DNA of 48,667 nt from Holophagaceae bacterium (lineage in GTDB: Bacteria > Acidobacteriota > Holophagae > Holophagales > Holophagaceae): NCBI GenBank assembly GCA_025363715.1, contig JANYLR010000044.1, positions 1 to 48,667 of the forward strand. The letters are read 5' to 3'. The notes under the pieces were generated by a model. It did no database searches and had not been told where the DNA came from. It saw only the letters and a program-made list of their open reading frames with translations. This document shows, piece by piece, positions 9,811-18,552 of the stretch. The translations under genes and the position numbers were made by a program. Position 1 is the first letter of the stretch. Each line of letters starts with the position of its first letter.

Positions 9811-10084
9811 GGGCCGGAACCTCGTGGAAGGGGACGCCAGGGGTCACCTTCTACGATGGCATGGGAGGCCAGGCCGGGAAGTTGTTTGGATTCTTCAATA
9901 TCTGGTAAAAAACCGGAAAGATGCGATTAGGTCTCCGATAGCGCCTACAGGGGCATCAAATCCGCATGGATGCTGGGTTCCAAGGATGTGACCGAAATCC
10001 GGTAAAAGTCCCTCTACCCGGCGTTATCCGATTTATGATCATCGCCGCACGCCCCAGACAGCTCATCACACAGGAGGCATGGCC
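9811..10084 (+). promoter_or_regulatory. control region of the AOR operon, with ATCYGGTAAAA direct repeats
   Basis: This 274-base gap separates the divergent antiporter and AOR operon. It is more AT-rich than its surroundings. ATCTGGTAAAA (9900-9910) and ATCCGGTAAAA (9997-10007) are near-identical direct repeats 97 bases apart and may be protein-binding sites. TATGAT at 10034-10039 is a candidate -10 about 50 bases before the first gene, but no good -35 is found at 17 bases. The operon's Shine-Dalgarno AGGAGG is at 10072-10077. Confidence 0.4.
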
Positions 10085-10561
10085 ATGCAGAAATCCCTCC
10101 ACATCGATCCCAACAAGTGCACCGGCTGCCTCCAATGCGAGATGGCCTGCTCCTGGGAGAAATACCAGAGCTTCACCACCGCCAAGTCGCGCATCAAGGT
10201 GTTCTCGTTCCATCACGAGGGGCGCTTCGTGCCCTACACCTGCACCCAGTGCGACGAGGCCTGGTGCATGATCGCCTGTCCGGTGGATGCCATCCAGCTG
10301 GACCCCGTCACCGGCGCGAAGATCGTGCTCGAGCCCACCTGCGTCGGTTGCAAGGTCTGCACCATCGCCTGCCCCTTCGGCACCATCAACTACGTGGCGC
10401 AGACCGGTAAGGTCCAGAAGTGCGATCTGTGCGATGGCGCGCCCGCCTGCGCCAAGGCCTGCCCCACGGCGGCCATCACCTATGTGGATTCGGACTGGAC
10501 CGGGCTCGAGAAGATGCGCCAGTGGGCCGGCAAGACCGACACCAACCCCGCGACGGTGTGA
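10085..10561 (+). CDS. four-cluster ferredoxin-like electron-transfer subunit of aldehyde oxidoreductase
   Basis: Two ATG codons are in frame; AGGAGG is one base from the first (10079) but seven from the second (10085), which is therefore chosen. The 158-residue protein contains four cysteine clusters: CTGCLQCEMAC (12-22), CTQCDEAWCMIACP, CVGCKVCTIACPFG and CDLCDGAPACAKACP. This is the arrangement of the HycB/DmsB-type iron-sulfur subunits holding four [4Fe-4S] clusters. The next gene encodes a tungsten aldehyde oxidoreductase and the one after it a flavoprotein, so this subunit probably relays electrons between them, as AorA does in the AorABC enzyme of Aromatoleum. It has no signal peptide and should be cytosolic. 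Confidence 0.88.
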   Translation: MQKSLHIDPNKCTGCLQCEMACSWEKYQSFTTAKSRIKVFSFHHEGRFVPYTCTQCDEAWCMIACPVDAIQLDPVTGAKIVLEPTCVGCKVCTIACPFGTINYVAQTGKVQKCDLCDGAPACAKACPTAAITYVDSDWTGLEKMRQWAGKTDTNPATV

Positions 10562-10573
10562 GGAGAGACTGCC

Positions 10574-12424
10574 ATGGCATGGACCAAGAACGTTCTTCGT
10601 GTGAACCTCGAGGCCGGCACCTGCACCACCGAGCCCCTGAACATGCAATGGGCCCAGGACTATCTGGGCCAGCGGGGCCTGGCCACCAAGTACCTGGTGG
10701 CGGAGACGGATCCCAAGGTCGATCCCCTTTCCCCCAAGAACAAGATGATCTTCGTGACCGGACCGCTCACCGGGACCATGGCCGCCACCGGTGGGCGCTA
10801 TTCCGTGGTGACCAAGGGGCCGCTTACCGGCGCCATCGCCTGCTCCAACTCCGGCGGCTACTTCGGCGCCGAGCTGAAGTTCGCGGGCTGGGACATGGTG
10901 ATCTTTGAAGGCGCCTCGCCCAAGCCAGTCTATCTGCTCATCATCGATGGCCAGGCAGAGCTGTTGGATGCCTCCCATCTCTGGGGCAAGACCGTCTGGG
11001 AAACCGAAGAAATCATCAAGAAGCTGCACCAGGATCCCCAGATCCGCGTGGCCTCCATCGGCCGGGCAGGCGAAAACGGGGTTCTTTATGCTGGCATCGT
11101 GAATGACCTGCACCGGGCCGCCGGCCGTTCCGGGGTGGGCGCGGTCATGGGCTCGAAGAACCTCAAGGCCGTGGCCGTGCGTGGCACGCGGACCGATGCC
11201 TACAAGCTGGCCAACCCGGAGGCCTTCTTTGCGGCCACTGAAGCCGGGAAGAAGGTGCTGGCGGCCAATGGCGTGACCGGCCAGGGCCTTCCCACCTACG
11301 GCACCCAGGTGCTCATGAACGTGATCAACGAGCTGGGGGCGCTGCCCACCCGCAATCACCGGGACGTGCAGTTCGAGGGAGCCATGGCCATCGGTGGCGA
11401 GGCCATGCATGAGAAGCGGCCCACGGATGGCAAGGCCAACCTGGTGACCAACGGCGCCTGCTTCGGTTGCACCATCGCCTGCGGGCGCATCTCCCGCATG
11501 GATCCGAATCACTTCAGCGTCAAGGACAAGCCCCAGTACCACGGCGCCTCCGGCGGCGTGGAATACGAAGCCGCCTGGGCCCTGGGCGCCGCCAATGGCG
11601 TGTCCGATCTGGAAGCCCTCACCTATGCCAACTTCCTTTGTAACGAGGACGGCTTCGATCCCATCTCCTTCGGCGCCACCGTTGGCGCCGCCATGGAGCT
11701 CTACGACCTGGGCATCCTGACCAAGGAACAGATCGGCTTCGAGCTGCCCTTCGGTTCCACCGAGGGCATGGTCAAGCTCGCCGAGCTGACCGCCAAGGGC
11801 GAAGGCTTCGGCAAGGAGATCGGCCTGGGCTCCAAGCGGCTCTGCGCCAAGTACGGCAAGCCCGAGCTGTCCATGACCGTCAAGGGCCAGGAATTCCCGG
11901 CCTACGATGGCCGCGGCCTGCAGGGCATGGGTCTGGCTTACGCCACCAGCAATCGGGGCGCCTGCCACCTCCGTGGCTACATGGTCTCCCCCGAGGTGCT
12001 CGGTATTCCCGTGAAGATGGAACCCCAGGCCACCGAGGGGAAGCCCGCCATGCTGAAGGCCTTCCAGGACCTCACCGCCGTGGTGGATTCCAGCGGCCTC
12101 TGCCTCTTCACTACCTTCGCCTGGGGACTTGCCGACATCCAGCCGCAGATCCAGGCCGCCTGCGAAGGTGACTGGTCCGAGGACCGGCTGCTCCTCATCG
12201 GCGAACGCATCTGGAACATGGAGCGCGAGTTCAACCTCGCCGCCGGGCTGACCTGCAAGGACGACAACCTGCCGCCCCGCCTCATGAAGGAGCCCGCCAA
12301 GACCGGGCCCCAGAAGGGCGCCGTATCCAAGCTCGATATCATGCTGCCGGAGTATTACCAGGTCCGTGGTTGGACGACGGAAGGCGTCCCCACCCCTGAG
12401 ACGCGTACGCGTCTCGGCGTCTGA
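10574..12424 (+). CDS. aor: tungsten-dependent aldehyde:ferredoxin oxidoreductase, catalytic subunit
   Basis: This 616-residue protein begins 12 bases after the Fe-S gene. It has the AOR N-terminal domain (KNVLRVNLEAGT, GRGLATKYL-like GQRGLATKYL, TGPLTGT, GGRYSVVTKGPLTGA, NSGGYFGAELKFAGWD), where tungstopterin binds, and the later AOR domains. The [4Fe-4S] ligands are visible as CFGCTIAC (Cys296, 299, 303) and a distant GLC (Cys510), matching the spacing in Pyrococcus AOR. The enzyme oxidises aldehydes to carboxylic acids with a low-potential acceptor, or works in reverse. With the FAD subunit downstream it may also use NAD+. AOR-family relatives such as benzoyl-CoA reductase BamB are possible in principle, but the three-subunit AorABC-like order favours an aldehyde enzyme. 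Confidence 0.93.
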   Translation: MAWTKNVLRVNLEAGTCTTEPLNMQWAQDYLGQRGLATKYLVAETDPKVDPLSPKNKMIFVTGPLTGTMAATGGRYSVVTKGPLTGAIACSNSGGYFGAELKFAGWDMVIFEGASPKPVYLLIIDGQAELLDASHLWGKTVWETEEIIKKLHQDPQIRVASIGRAGENGVLYAGIVNDLHRAAGRSGVGAVMGSKNLKAVAVRGTRTDAYKLANPEAFFAATEAGKKVLAANGVTGQGLPTYGTQVLMNVINELGALPTRNHRDVQFEGAMAIGGEAMHEKRPTDGKANLVTNGACFGCTIACGRISRMDPNHFSVKDKPQYHGASGGVEYEAAWALGAANGVSDLEALTYANFLCNEDGFDPISFGATVGAAMELYDLGILTKEQIGFELPFGSTEGMVKLAELTAKGEGFGKEIGLGSKRLCAKYGKPELSMTVKGQEFPAYDGRGLQGMGLAYATSNRGACHLRGYMVSPEVLGIPVKMEPQATEGKPAMLKAFQDLTAVVDSSGLCLFTTFAWGLADIQPQIQAACEGDWSEDRLLLIGERIWNMEREFNLAAGLTCKDDNLPPRLMKEPAKTGPQKGAVSKLDIMLPEYYQVRGWTTEGVPTPETRTRLGV

Positions 12425-12439
12425 ACTGCGCAGGTCCAT

Positions 12440-13684
12440 ATGCGACACCTGATCATCGGAAGCGGGCCCGCCGGGGTAATCGCGGCCGAGACCCTGCGGA
12501 AGGCCGACCCCGTCGCGGAGATCACCCTGCTCTGCGGCGAGGCCGGCCCACCCTACTCCCGCATGGCCATCCCCTACCTGTTACGGGGGAATATCGTGGA
12601 GGCGGGCACCCACCTTCGCCAGGACCCGGCTCACTACGATCGTCTGCGCATCCAGCTGGTGCAGGTCCGCGCCCAGGCCGTGGACACGGCCACTCGCACC
12701 GTGACTCTGGGGAATGGAAAGAGCCTGCCCTATGACCGGCTGCTCATCGCCACGGGCTCTAGGCCGAGCGTGGAAACCATCCCGGGCTTCGACCTGCCGG
12801 GGGTGCACAGCTGCTGGACCCTCGAGGATGCCCGGACCATTCTCGCCAAGGCCCGGCCGGGCACGCGTATCGTCCAGATGGGCGCCGGCTTTGTGGGCTG
12901 CATCATCATGGAAGGCCTGCTTACGCAGGGCTTCGACCTCACCATCCTCGTCCGCAGCGGCTACATGGTGCGGCGCATGATGAATGCAACCGCCAGTGGG
13001 CTGCTGCGCTCGTGGTGCGAGGCCAAGGGCGTCAAGATCCTCACCCACACGCAGCCCAAGGGCATTACTTCCGAAGGGGGTGTGCTCCAGGTGGCCCTGG
13101 CCGATGGGCGCATGTTGCCCGCGGACATCTATCTCAGTGCTGTGGGGGTGGACCCCAACTTGGGCTTCCTCCAGGGCAGCGGCATCGAGTTGGGTCACGG
13201 CATCCTGGTGGATGCCAATCTGCAGAGCAGCGTGCCCGGCGTCTACGCGGCGGGGGACGTGGCCGAGGCCACCGACTGCCTCAACGGGAAGCGGCAGCTC
13301 AATGCCATCCAGCCCAACGCCGTGGACCAGGGTCGCATCGCGGCGCTCAATATGGCCGGCCGGCCCGCGCGCTTCAAGGGTAGCTTCGTGTTCAACGTAC
13401 TCACCACCCTGGGTCTGGTCTCCTCGTCCTTCGGCGAGTGGGAGGGCGTGCCCGGCGGGGAATCCGCCGAAGTACTCGACGAGGCCCGTTACCGCTACAT
13501 CAACCTGCAGTTCGATGGCGACCGGCTGGTGGGCGCGAACACTGTGGGCTTCACCGACCACGTGGGCGCTTTCCGGGGGCTCATCGAGGGGCGGCTGCGG
13601 CTGGGCGTCTGGAAGCAGCGGCTCCTGGAGGATCCCACCCAGATCATGCAGGCCTATCTGGCAGCGACCCACAGCGTGGCATGA
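12440..13684 (+). CDS. FAD-dependent NAD(P)H oxidoreductase subunit of the AOR complex
   Basis: This 414-residue flavoprotein starts 15 bases after the AOR gene. It shows an N-terminal FAD-binding GSGPAG, LIATGSRPS, a second dinucleotide motif MGAGFVGC (NAD(P)H site), and the late FAD motif VYAAGDVAE. It belongs to the class I pyridine nucleotide-disulfide oxidoreductase fold, close to NADH:rubredoxin reductase and NirB-type FAD domains, and lacks the redox-active CxxxxC of disulfide reductases. In context it likely passes electrons between the AOR/Fe-S pair and NAD+. Its stop codon overlaps the start of the next gene (ATGA), implying translational coupling. Confidence 0.88.
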   Translation: MRHLIIGSGPAGVIAAETLRKADPVAEITLLCGEAGPPYSRMAIPYLLRGNIVEAGTHLRQDPAHYDRLRIQLVQVRAQAVDTATRTVTLGNGKSLPYDRLLIATGSRPSVETIPGFDLPGVHSCWTLEDARTILAKARPGTRIVQMGAGFVGCIIMEGLLTQGFDLTILVRSGYMVRRMMNATASGLLRSWCEAKGVKILTHTQPKGITSEGGVLQVALADGRMLPADIYLSAVGVDPNLGFLQGSGIELGHGILVDANLQSSVPGVYAAGDVAEATDCLNGKRQLNAIQPNAVDQGRIAALNMAGRPARFKGSFVFNVLTTLGLVSSSFGEWEGVPGGESAEVLDEARYRYINLQFDGDRLVGANTVGFTDHVGAFRGLIEGRLRLGVWKQRLLEDPTQIMQAYLAATHSVA

Positions 13685-13935
13685 GGATTTCCCTCAAGTT
13701 ATTCGCTTCGCTGGCGGTTCATCTCCCCGCCGAGCTAAGGTCGCGCCACCAGCAGGAGCTGGAGGTGGCCCCAGGCCTCACCGTGCTGGAGGTGATCCAG
13801 GGGCAGGGCATACCCCCGGGCCAGTGCGCCATCGTCCTGGTGGATGGCGTCTGGGTGGCGCCGCTGGAGCGCGCCACCCGGATGCTGGCCGAGGGCGAGG
13901 TCCTGGCCATCTGGCCCCCGGTGGCTGGCGGCTAG
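13681..13935 (+). CDS. MoaD/ThiS-family small sulfur carrier
   Basis: The ATG at 13681 overlaps the preceding TGA in ATGA. The 84-residue product has the ubiquitin-like beta-grasp pattern: RISLKLFASLA at the start, a middle helix (LTVLEVIQ), VLVDGVWV, GEVLAIWPPVAGG and a C-terminal Gly-Gly. In MoaD the terminal glycine carries a thiocarboxylate that supplies the dithiolene sulfurs of molybdopterin. Its place in an AOR operon suggests a dedicated carrier for building the tungstopterin of this enzyme. It is not in the usual moa cluster. Confidence 0.9.
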   Translation: MRISLKLFASLAVHLPAELRSRHQQELEVAPGLTVLEVIQGQGIPPGQCAIVLVDGVWVAPLERATRMLAEGEVLAIWPPVAGG

Positions 13936-14223
13936 GTGATCACCCGCGTGAGCCTGGAGATGAGCCTCAGTCGGGCGGATTTCCTTCGGCTGCTTCCGGG
14001 TGCCCTGGATGTACCGTCGGTGGAGGAAACCGACGGGGCATTCCGGGGAGCGGATGGCCCCAAGGCCTGGACCATCCGGCTGATTCCCTTGGCTGATCGA
14101 CGTCTGGGCAGCGTGACTCTGCCTTGCCACCGCGTCGAGATCAGCCTGGAGGGGCATTCGAAGGCGGCAGCCGCGGCCTTCCTGGCCCGCTTCCACCGGG
14201 GGTTCCTGCGAGGTGGCGGCTGA
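13936..14223 (+). CDS. small protein of unknown function in the AOR operon
   Basis: A GTG start follows the moaD-like stop with no gap. The 95-residue product is soluble, without signal peptide, membrane helix or Cys pair. It contains LSRADFLRLLPGALD, an acidic middle, a beta-rich section (WTIRLIPLADRRLGSVTLP), and a final amphipathic helix ending in RGGG. I do not recognise the family. Tight coupling behind an AOR operon suggests a role in cofactor insertion or assembly of the enzyme. Whether the terminal glycines matter is unknown. Confidence 0.75.
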   Translation: MITRVSLEMSLSRADFLRLLPGALDVPSVEETDGAFRGADGPKAWTIRLIPLADRRLGSVTLPCHRVEISLEGHSKAAAAAFLARFHRGFLRGGG

Positions 14224-14265
14224 GCGCGCAGTCTCAGGGGGCGCAAATGGAACCCATTCATCCCG

Positions 14266-14271
14266 TATAAT
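14266..14271 (+). promoter_or_regulatory. -10 element TATAAT placed for a leaderless transcript
   Basis: A perfect TATAAT lies exactly six bases before the ATG of the POT transporter. Transcription from it would be expected to begin at or within a base of that ATG, and there is no Shine-Dalgarno between them. No good -35 is seen at 17 bases (14243-14248). A chance match is possible, but it is the only consensus -10 found in this intergenic gap. Confidence 0.55.
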
Positions 14272-14277
14272 CGCCGG

Positions 14278-15753
14278 ATGCCCACTCAGCGTCCTGCCGG
14301 TATCCTGCGCTCCTTCCCGCCCGTCTTCTGGCTGGCGAACGTCATGGAGCTCTTCGAGCGGGCCGCCTACTACGGCCTGAACTCGGTGCTCGCCGTCTAC
14401 CTGACGAACCAGATTTCGGCCGGAGGTCTTGGCTTCACGGAACAGTCGGTGGGCTTCCTGCAGAGCCTCATCTACGCCTTCACCTACGTCATCCCCATCG
14501 CCGGCGGCGCCCTGGCGGACCGCTACGGCTACCGGCGCATGCTGCTGTTCGCCTTCTCCATCCTTTCGGCGGGCTACTTCATCGCCGGCAATGTCACGGC
14601 CTACGGGGCCGTGTTCGCGGCGCTGCTGTTGATGGCCACGGGCGCGGGTCTCTTCAAGCCGATCATCTCGGGGACCCTGGCCCGCACCACCACGGAAGAG
14701 AACTCGGGCTTCGGCTTCGGGATCTACTACTGGATGATCAACATCGGCGCTTTTCTTGCACCGCTCGTCGTCAGCGTGCTCAAGGGCTTCTCCTGGCGCT
14801 ACGTGTTCATCGCCTCGGCCCTCTACTGCGCCGCCATGCTGATTCCGACCGTCTTCCTGTTCAAGGACCCGCCCAAGCCCGAGAACACCAAGAGCCTCCG
14901 CGAAGTGGCCCACAGCGCCGCCATGGTACTGGGCGACGCGCGGTTCATGCTGATGATCGTCGTCTACTCGGGCTTCTGGATCCTCTATTTCCAGAACTTC
15001 GGGTCCGTGCTGTGGTACCTCCGCGATTTCGTGGATGCCACGCCCGTGAACCGGTTCTTCGCCTCCTTTGGCGTGCCCCTGAAGTTCGATGCCGAGCATG
15101 TCACGGTGATCAACGGCGGCACGATCATCCTACTCCAGGTCATCGTCAGCCGGCTGGTGAAGAACATCCGGGCACTGCCCACCATGGTCACGGGCATCGT
15201 CATCGGCACCGTGGGCTTCCTCTGCCTGGCGGCCTCCACCAACGTCTGGGTGTTCATCCTCGGCATCTCGGTCTTCTCCATCGGGGAGATGACGGCCCAC
15301 CCGAAGTACTACAGCTACGTGGGTCTGGTGGCCCCGGCGGACAAGAAGGCCGTCTACATGGGCTACGCCTTCCTGTACGGCGTCATCGGCAGCCTCATCG
15401 GCTCCAGCCTGGGCGGCTTGCTCTACGGTTCCATGCTCAAGCCCCTCATCGGTCAGCCCGGGGCTGCGGCGGCGGCACGCTCCTTCTGGCTTCTCTTCGT
15501 GGCGCTGAACATCGTGGCGGCGGTGGGCCTGGTCTTCTACGACCGGGTCTTCGCGGAGGACACCCCGGCCACCAACGTGAAAGCGCGGAGGATCATGCTG
15601 GGGATCTACACCCTGCTCCTCGTCGCTGGTCTGCTCTTCCTCCGTTCCTCGTTCTTCGGTGGGGCGGAGATCTCGTACAAGACCATGGTCCAAGCCGTCA
15701 TCATGCTGCTTCTGGGCGCCGGTGGCATGGTGGTGAGCCTCCGGAAGGCCTGA
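14278..15753 (+). CDS. POT/PTR2-family proton-coupled oligopeptide transporter
   Basis: This 491-residue membrane protein has about 12-14 hydrophobic segments. The first helix carries the POT-specific ExxER motif (MELFERAAYYGL), used for proton coupling. GGALADRYGYRR is the MFS loop 2-3 motif and IYYWMINIGAFLAPL matches the PTR2 signature. These make it a proton-driven di/tripeptide symporter, or a related POT carrying other small solutes. It lies on the same strand as the AOR operon with a 54-base gap and its own putative promoter. The C-terminal about 60 residues contain two extra hydrophobic helices beyond the core. Confidence 0.88.
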   Translation: MPTQRPAGILRSFPPVFWLANVMELFERAAYYGLNSVLAVYLTNQISAGGLGFTEQSVGFLQSLIYAFTYVIPIAGGALADRYGYRRMLLFAFSILSAGYFIAGNVTAYGAVFAALLLMATGAGLFKPIISGTLARTTTEENSGFGFGIYYWMINIGAFLAPLVVSVLKGFSWRYVFIASALYCAAMLIPTVFLFKDPPKPENTKSLREVAHSAAMVLGDARFMLMIVVYSGFWILYFQNFGSVLWYLRDFVDATPVNRFFASFGVPLKFDAEHVTVINGGTIILLQVIVSRLVKNIRALPTMVTGIVIGTVGFLCLAASTNVWVFILGISVFSIGEMTAHPKYYSYVGLVAPADKKAVYMGYAFLYGVIGSLIGSSLGGLLYGSMLKPLIGQPGAAAAARSFWLLFVALNIVAAVGLVFYDRVFAEDTPATNVKARRIMLGIYTLLLVAGLLFLRSSFFGGAEISYKTMVQAVIMLLLGAGGMVVSLRKA

Positions 15754-15864
15754 ACCTCCTTCCTGGACCTTGACGGTTCGGCGCCTTTCAACCCCGGGCA
15801 GGACCAGGACCGCGGGCGGGCGCCGACCCGCAGGGTACTCAGCTGGAAGGAATCCTGAAGCTGA

Positions 15865-18306
15865 TCACCGGGAAAGGGAGAGCACCCTGGTTAGTTCGTC
15901 CGCCATGCTGGAGATGGAATAGGACTTGGGCACCGCTCCGTCGAACAGGCGGCTGGCGTCCCCAGCCAGGGACGGGTCTGTCGCATAGCCGCTGGATACG
16001 ATCAAGGGGATGTCCGGGTCCGATTGGCGGATCAGGAGCCCGGCCTCCCTGCCGCCCATGCCACCGGGTACGGTCAGGTCAAGGATGATCGCGGCATAGG
16101 GCGATCCCTTCGCCAGCGACTCGGCGTGCATTCTGATGGCTTCCTGTCCGTCATGGCAGGTGTCCACGCGATAGCCAAGCACTCTCATCATTTCCACGGC
16201 CAGTTCACGGATGAAGGGTTCATCATCCATGATCAGAATAGCGCCCTCGCACGCTGGCACCGTGACATCGGCAACCTTGGTGCCGTTTAGTTCCGCCGAC
16301 TGCTCAGTCGCAGGGATAAGCACGGTGAAGGCGGTACCATGCCCCTGCTCAGACTGGGCTGAAATGGAGCCGTCGTGCCGCTTGATGATCGAGAAGCAGG
16401 ACGCCAGCCCGAGTCCGTTGCCGGTCGATTTCGTCGTGAAGTAGGGGTCAAAAATATGGGGCAGATGTTCGGCTGAAATGCCACTCCCCTGGTCGGAAAT
16501 AGTGATTCGAACATACCTCCCCGGGCTCATGATTTCGGAACCGCCCGCCCCAATCAGCGCGTTCGTCGCAGCAACCGCCACCTTGCCGCCATCCGGCATG
16601 GCCTGCTTGGCGTTGATGAACAGGTTGTTGAAGAGCTGGCTCATCTGGCCTGAATCGGCATGCATGTTCCAGGTATCGGCCAGACAGTCGAGAGTTCCCC
16701 TCACGTTCGAGCCATGAAGCGAGAAGGCGAGCGATTCTTCCAGAATTCTCCGCGTGACGATGGACGATCGGACCGGTTCTCCCCCCCGGGAGAACGTCAA
16801 CAGCTGGGTGGCCAGTTCCGAGGCCCGATAGGAAGCCGCCTCGCATTCCTTCAACCGTTGATGGGCTTGATGCTCCTCGCCGATCTGGGCCTGGGCGATG
16901 GACACATTGCCCAGGATGCCGGTCAGGATGTTGTTGAAATCATGGGCTATGCCACCGGCCAGATGCCCCAGGGATTCAAGGCGCTGCGATTTGATCATCT
17001 CGGCCTGCAGGTGTTGTTGGGCCTCCTCGGTCCGCTTCCGTTCGCTGACGTCCCTGATGAAGGCCTGATAGGTGCCGTTGGGCATCTGCTTGGTGTGCAT
17101 TTCGATCGGAATCTTCGATCCGGTCTTCGTCGTAAGCATGCGCTCACGCCGGACTTCGACCCCCTGCTTGAGCAGGTCATAGCGGAGAGGCTCCTTGGCA
17201 AGTTCTGCTGGGTTGAAAAGGCGGGAGATGCCCATGCCGACCAGCTCCTCGGCGGAGTAGCCGGTGAGTCGAATCGCAGTGTGGTTCGCACTGATGATGG
17301 TTCCGCCTTGGGCGCCAATGAGGATGGCATCCATGGCCAGCTCGATGATGGAGCGGTAGTGCTCTTCGCTTTCCTTCAGCTCCAGTGTCCGGCGGGCGAC
17401 TTCCCACCGCAGCAGTTGCGGCTGCCGCAGAAGAATATGGACCAGCAGGGTGAACAGGACCGTGGAGACAGCGGCGACCAGGACCTTGAACCAGAAGTCG
17501 ATGGGTTCGCGCCAACCGTGGACCGGGATCGTGCTCAGGGTCCAGGCACCGTTTGGAACCGCAAGGCTGTTTTCTACGGGGTCAGCCAGCACTTCCTTGC
17601 GGGAGGCGGCGATGATCTGCTTGATTCCGGTATCAGGGTGGATCCGGGAGAGCTCGTAGTGGTAGCCGTCCTTGAGAAGGTTCTGAAGGCCTGCCACCTC
17701 CAGTACCTCCGGGAATCGCAGCATGGCGGTGGTGAACCCCCAGAAGGACCGGGTTCCGTCGGGTCGGGGCAGAAACACCGGCAGGCGCCCGATGGCCGCC
17801 ACGCCGCCTTGTTTAAGCTCGAAAGGACCGGCCAGGGTCAACGTCCCGGTCTCCCTGGCGAGGAAGGCCTCCTTGTTCCGGGCCGGGTCGATCAGCAGGT
17901 TATGGCCGATGGCCTTCTCGTTTCCGGCCAGAGGCATCGAACTGCGGATGATCCCATCTGGTGCCAGTTGCAGGGTGGAGACACCTGGATAGAGGGACAG
18001 CATCTCCCGGGTGGTGCCCTCGAAATCGTTCATAGCGCCTTCGCCTTCACGGATCAGGGCTGCCAGGGCATAGGTTGAGGACAGGGACTGGACGATGGTC
18101 TGGTTGAGCGCCCGGATGTAAGTCTGCGATGTGTTCGCAGCATTGGCCCGGACTTCTCCACGCTGGTGGTGTTCGATGAACAGGACCAATGCCCCGGACA
18201 CGGACGCAGCGAAGATGAAGCCCAGCAGGGTGGACAGCACGGTGCGCCCATCAGGTCGGTTGGGCGGTGATCGGCGATTACCTCTGACTGGCTCGTCTGC
18301 TTTCAT
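15865..18306 (-). CDS. hybrid sensor histidine kinase (CHASE-PAS-HisKA-HATPase-REC)
   Basis: The frame is open further upstream, but the ATG at 18304-18306 has AGGA eight bases before it. The 813-residue product has a membrane helix (23-44), an extracytoplasmic CHASE-like domain (about 60-260), a second helix (272-294), a PAS domain (315-420), a HisKA helix with the phospho-acceptor LAGGIAHDFNN (His455), an ATPase domain with the N-box FINAKQA, SDQGSGI and GLGLA (550-668), and a C-terminal receiver domain with acidic MDDE and the phospho-acceptor ILDLTVPG (Asp743). It would sense an external signal and phosphorylate its own receiver. No DNA-binding partner lies next to it, so it probably passes phosphate to an unlinked protein. 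Confidence 0.92.
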   Translation of the reverse strand: MKADEPVRGNRRSPPNRPDGRTVLSTLLGFIFAASVSGALVLFIEHHQRGEVRANAANTSQTYIRALNQTIVQSLSSTYALAALIREGEGAMNDFEGTTREMLSLYPGVSTLQLAPDGIIRSSMPLAGNEKAIGHNLLIDPARNKEAFLARETGTLTLAGPFELKQGGVAAIGRLPVFLPRPDGTRSFWGFTTAMLRFPEVLEVAGLQNLLKDGYHYELSRIHPDTGIKQIIAASRKEVLADPVENSLAVPNGAWTLSTIPVHGWREPIDFWFKVLVAAVSTVLFTLLVHILLRQPQLLRWEVARRTLELKESEEHYRSIIELAMDAILIGAQGGTIISANHTAIRLTGYSAEELVGMGISRLFNPAELAKEPLRYDLLKQGVEVRRERMLTTKTGSKIPIEMHTKQMPNGTYQAFIRDVSERKRTEEAQQHLQAEMIKSQRLESLGHLAGGIAHDFNNILTGILGNVSIAQAQIGEEHQAHQRLKECEAASYRASELATQLLTFSRGGEPVRSSIVTRRILEESLAFSLHGSNVRGTLDCLADTWNMHADSGQMSQLFNNLFINAKQAMPDGGKVAVAATNALIGAGGSEIMSPGRYVRITISDQGSGISAEHLPHIFDPYFTTKSTGNGLGLASCFSIIKRHDGSISAQSEQGHGTAFTVLIPATEQSAELNGTKVADVTVPACEGAILIMDDEPFIRELAVEMMRVLGYRVDTCHDGQEAIRMHAESLAKGSPYAAIILDLTVPGGMGGREAGLLIRQSDPDIPLIVSSGYATDPSLAGDASRLFDGAVPKSYSISSMADELTRVLSLSR

Positions 18307-18552
18307 GGGCAATCCTGCGCGTTGGTGCAGTACCCAGTGCGATGATCTGAAACCAGTTTGATGGGCCACTGGTGGGAACGGTCCGAAGACTCGTCCTCGT
18401 GGGTTCATCGGAGTGGGGTTGGATCTGGATGAATTCCCGGGGCCGGGTCGCCTGGGAGGCAAGTGCTCCCGCAAAGCATCCGGCCGGGTCGAATCAGCCC
18501 AGATCCTCCCTTTATTCAGTGCCTTGACGCTTGTTTCGGGGCGCCGCGGGGG

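Noticed and set aside
9956..12448. An 830-residue open frame on the minus strand opposite the AOR gene
   Set aside because: It is the antisense shadow of GC-rich AOR and Fe-S genes, whose plus-strand products show full cluster motifs. The minus frame is dominated by Gly, Ala, His and Leu without domain motifs.
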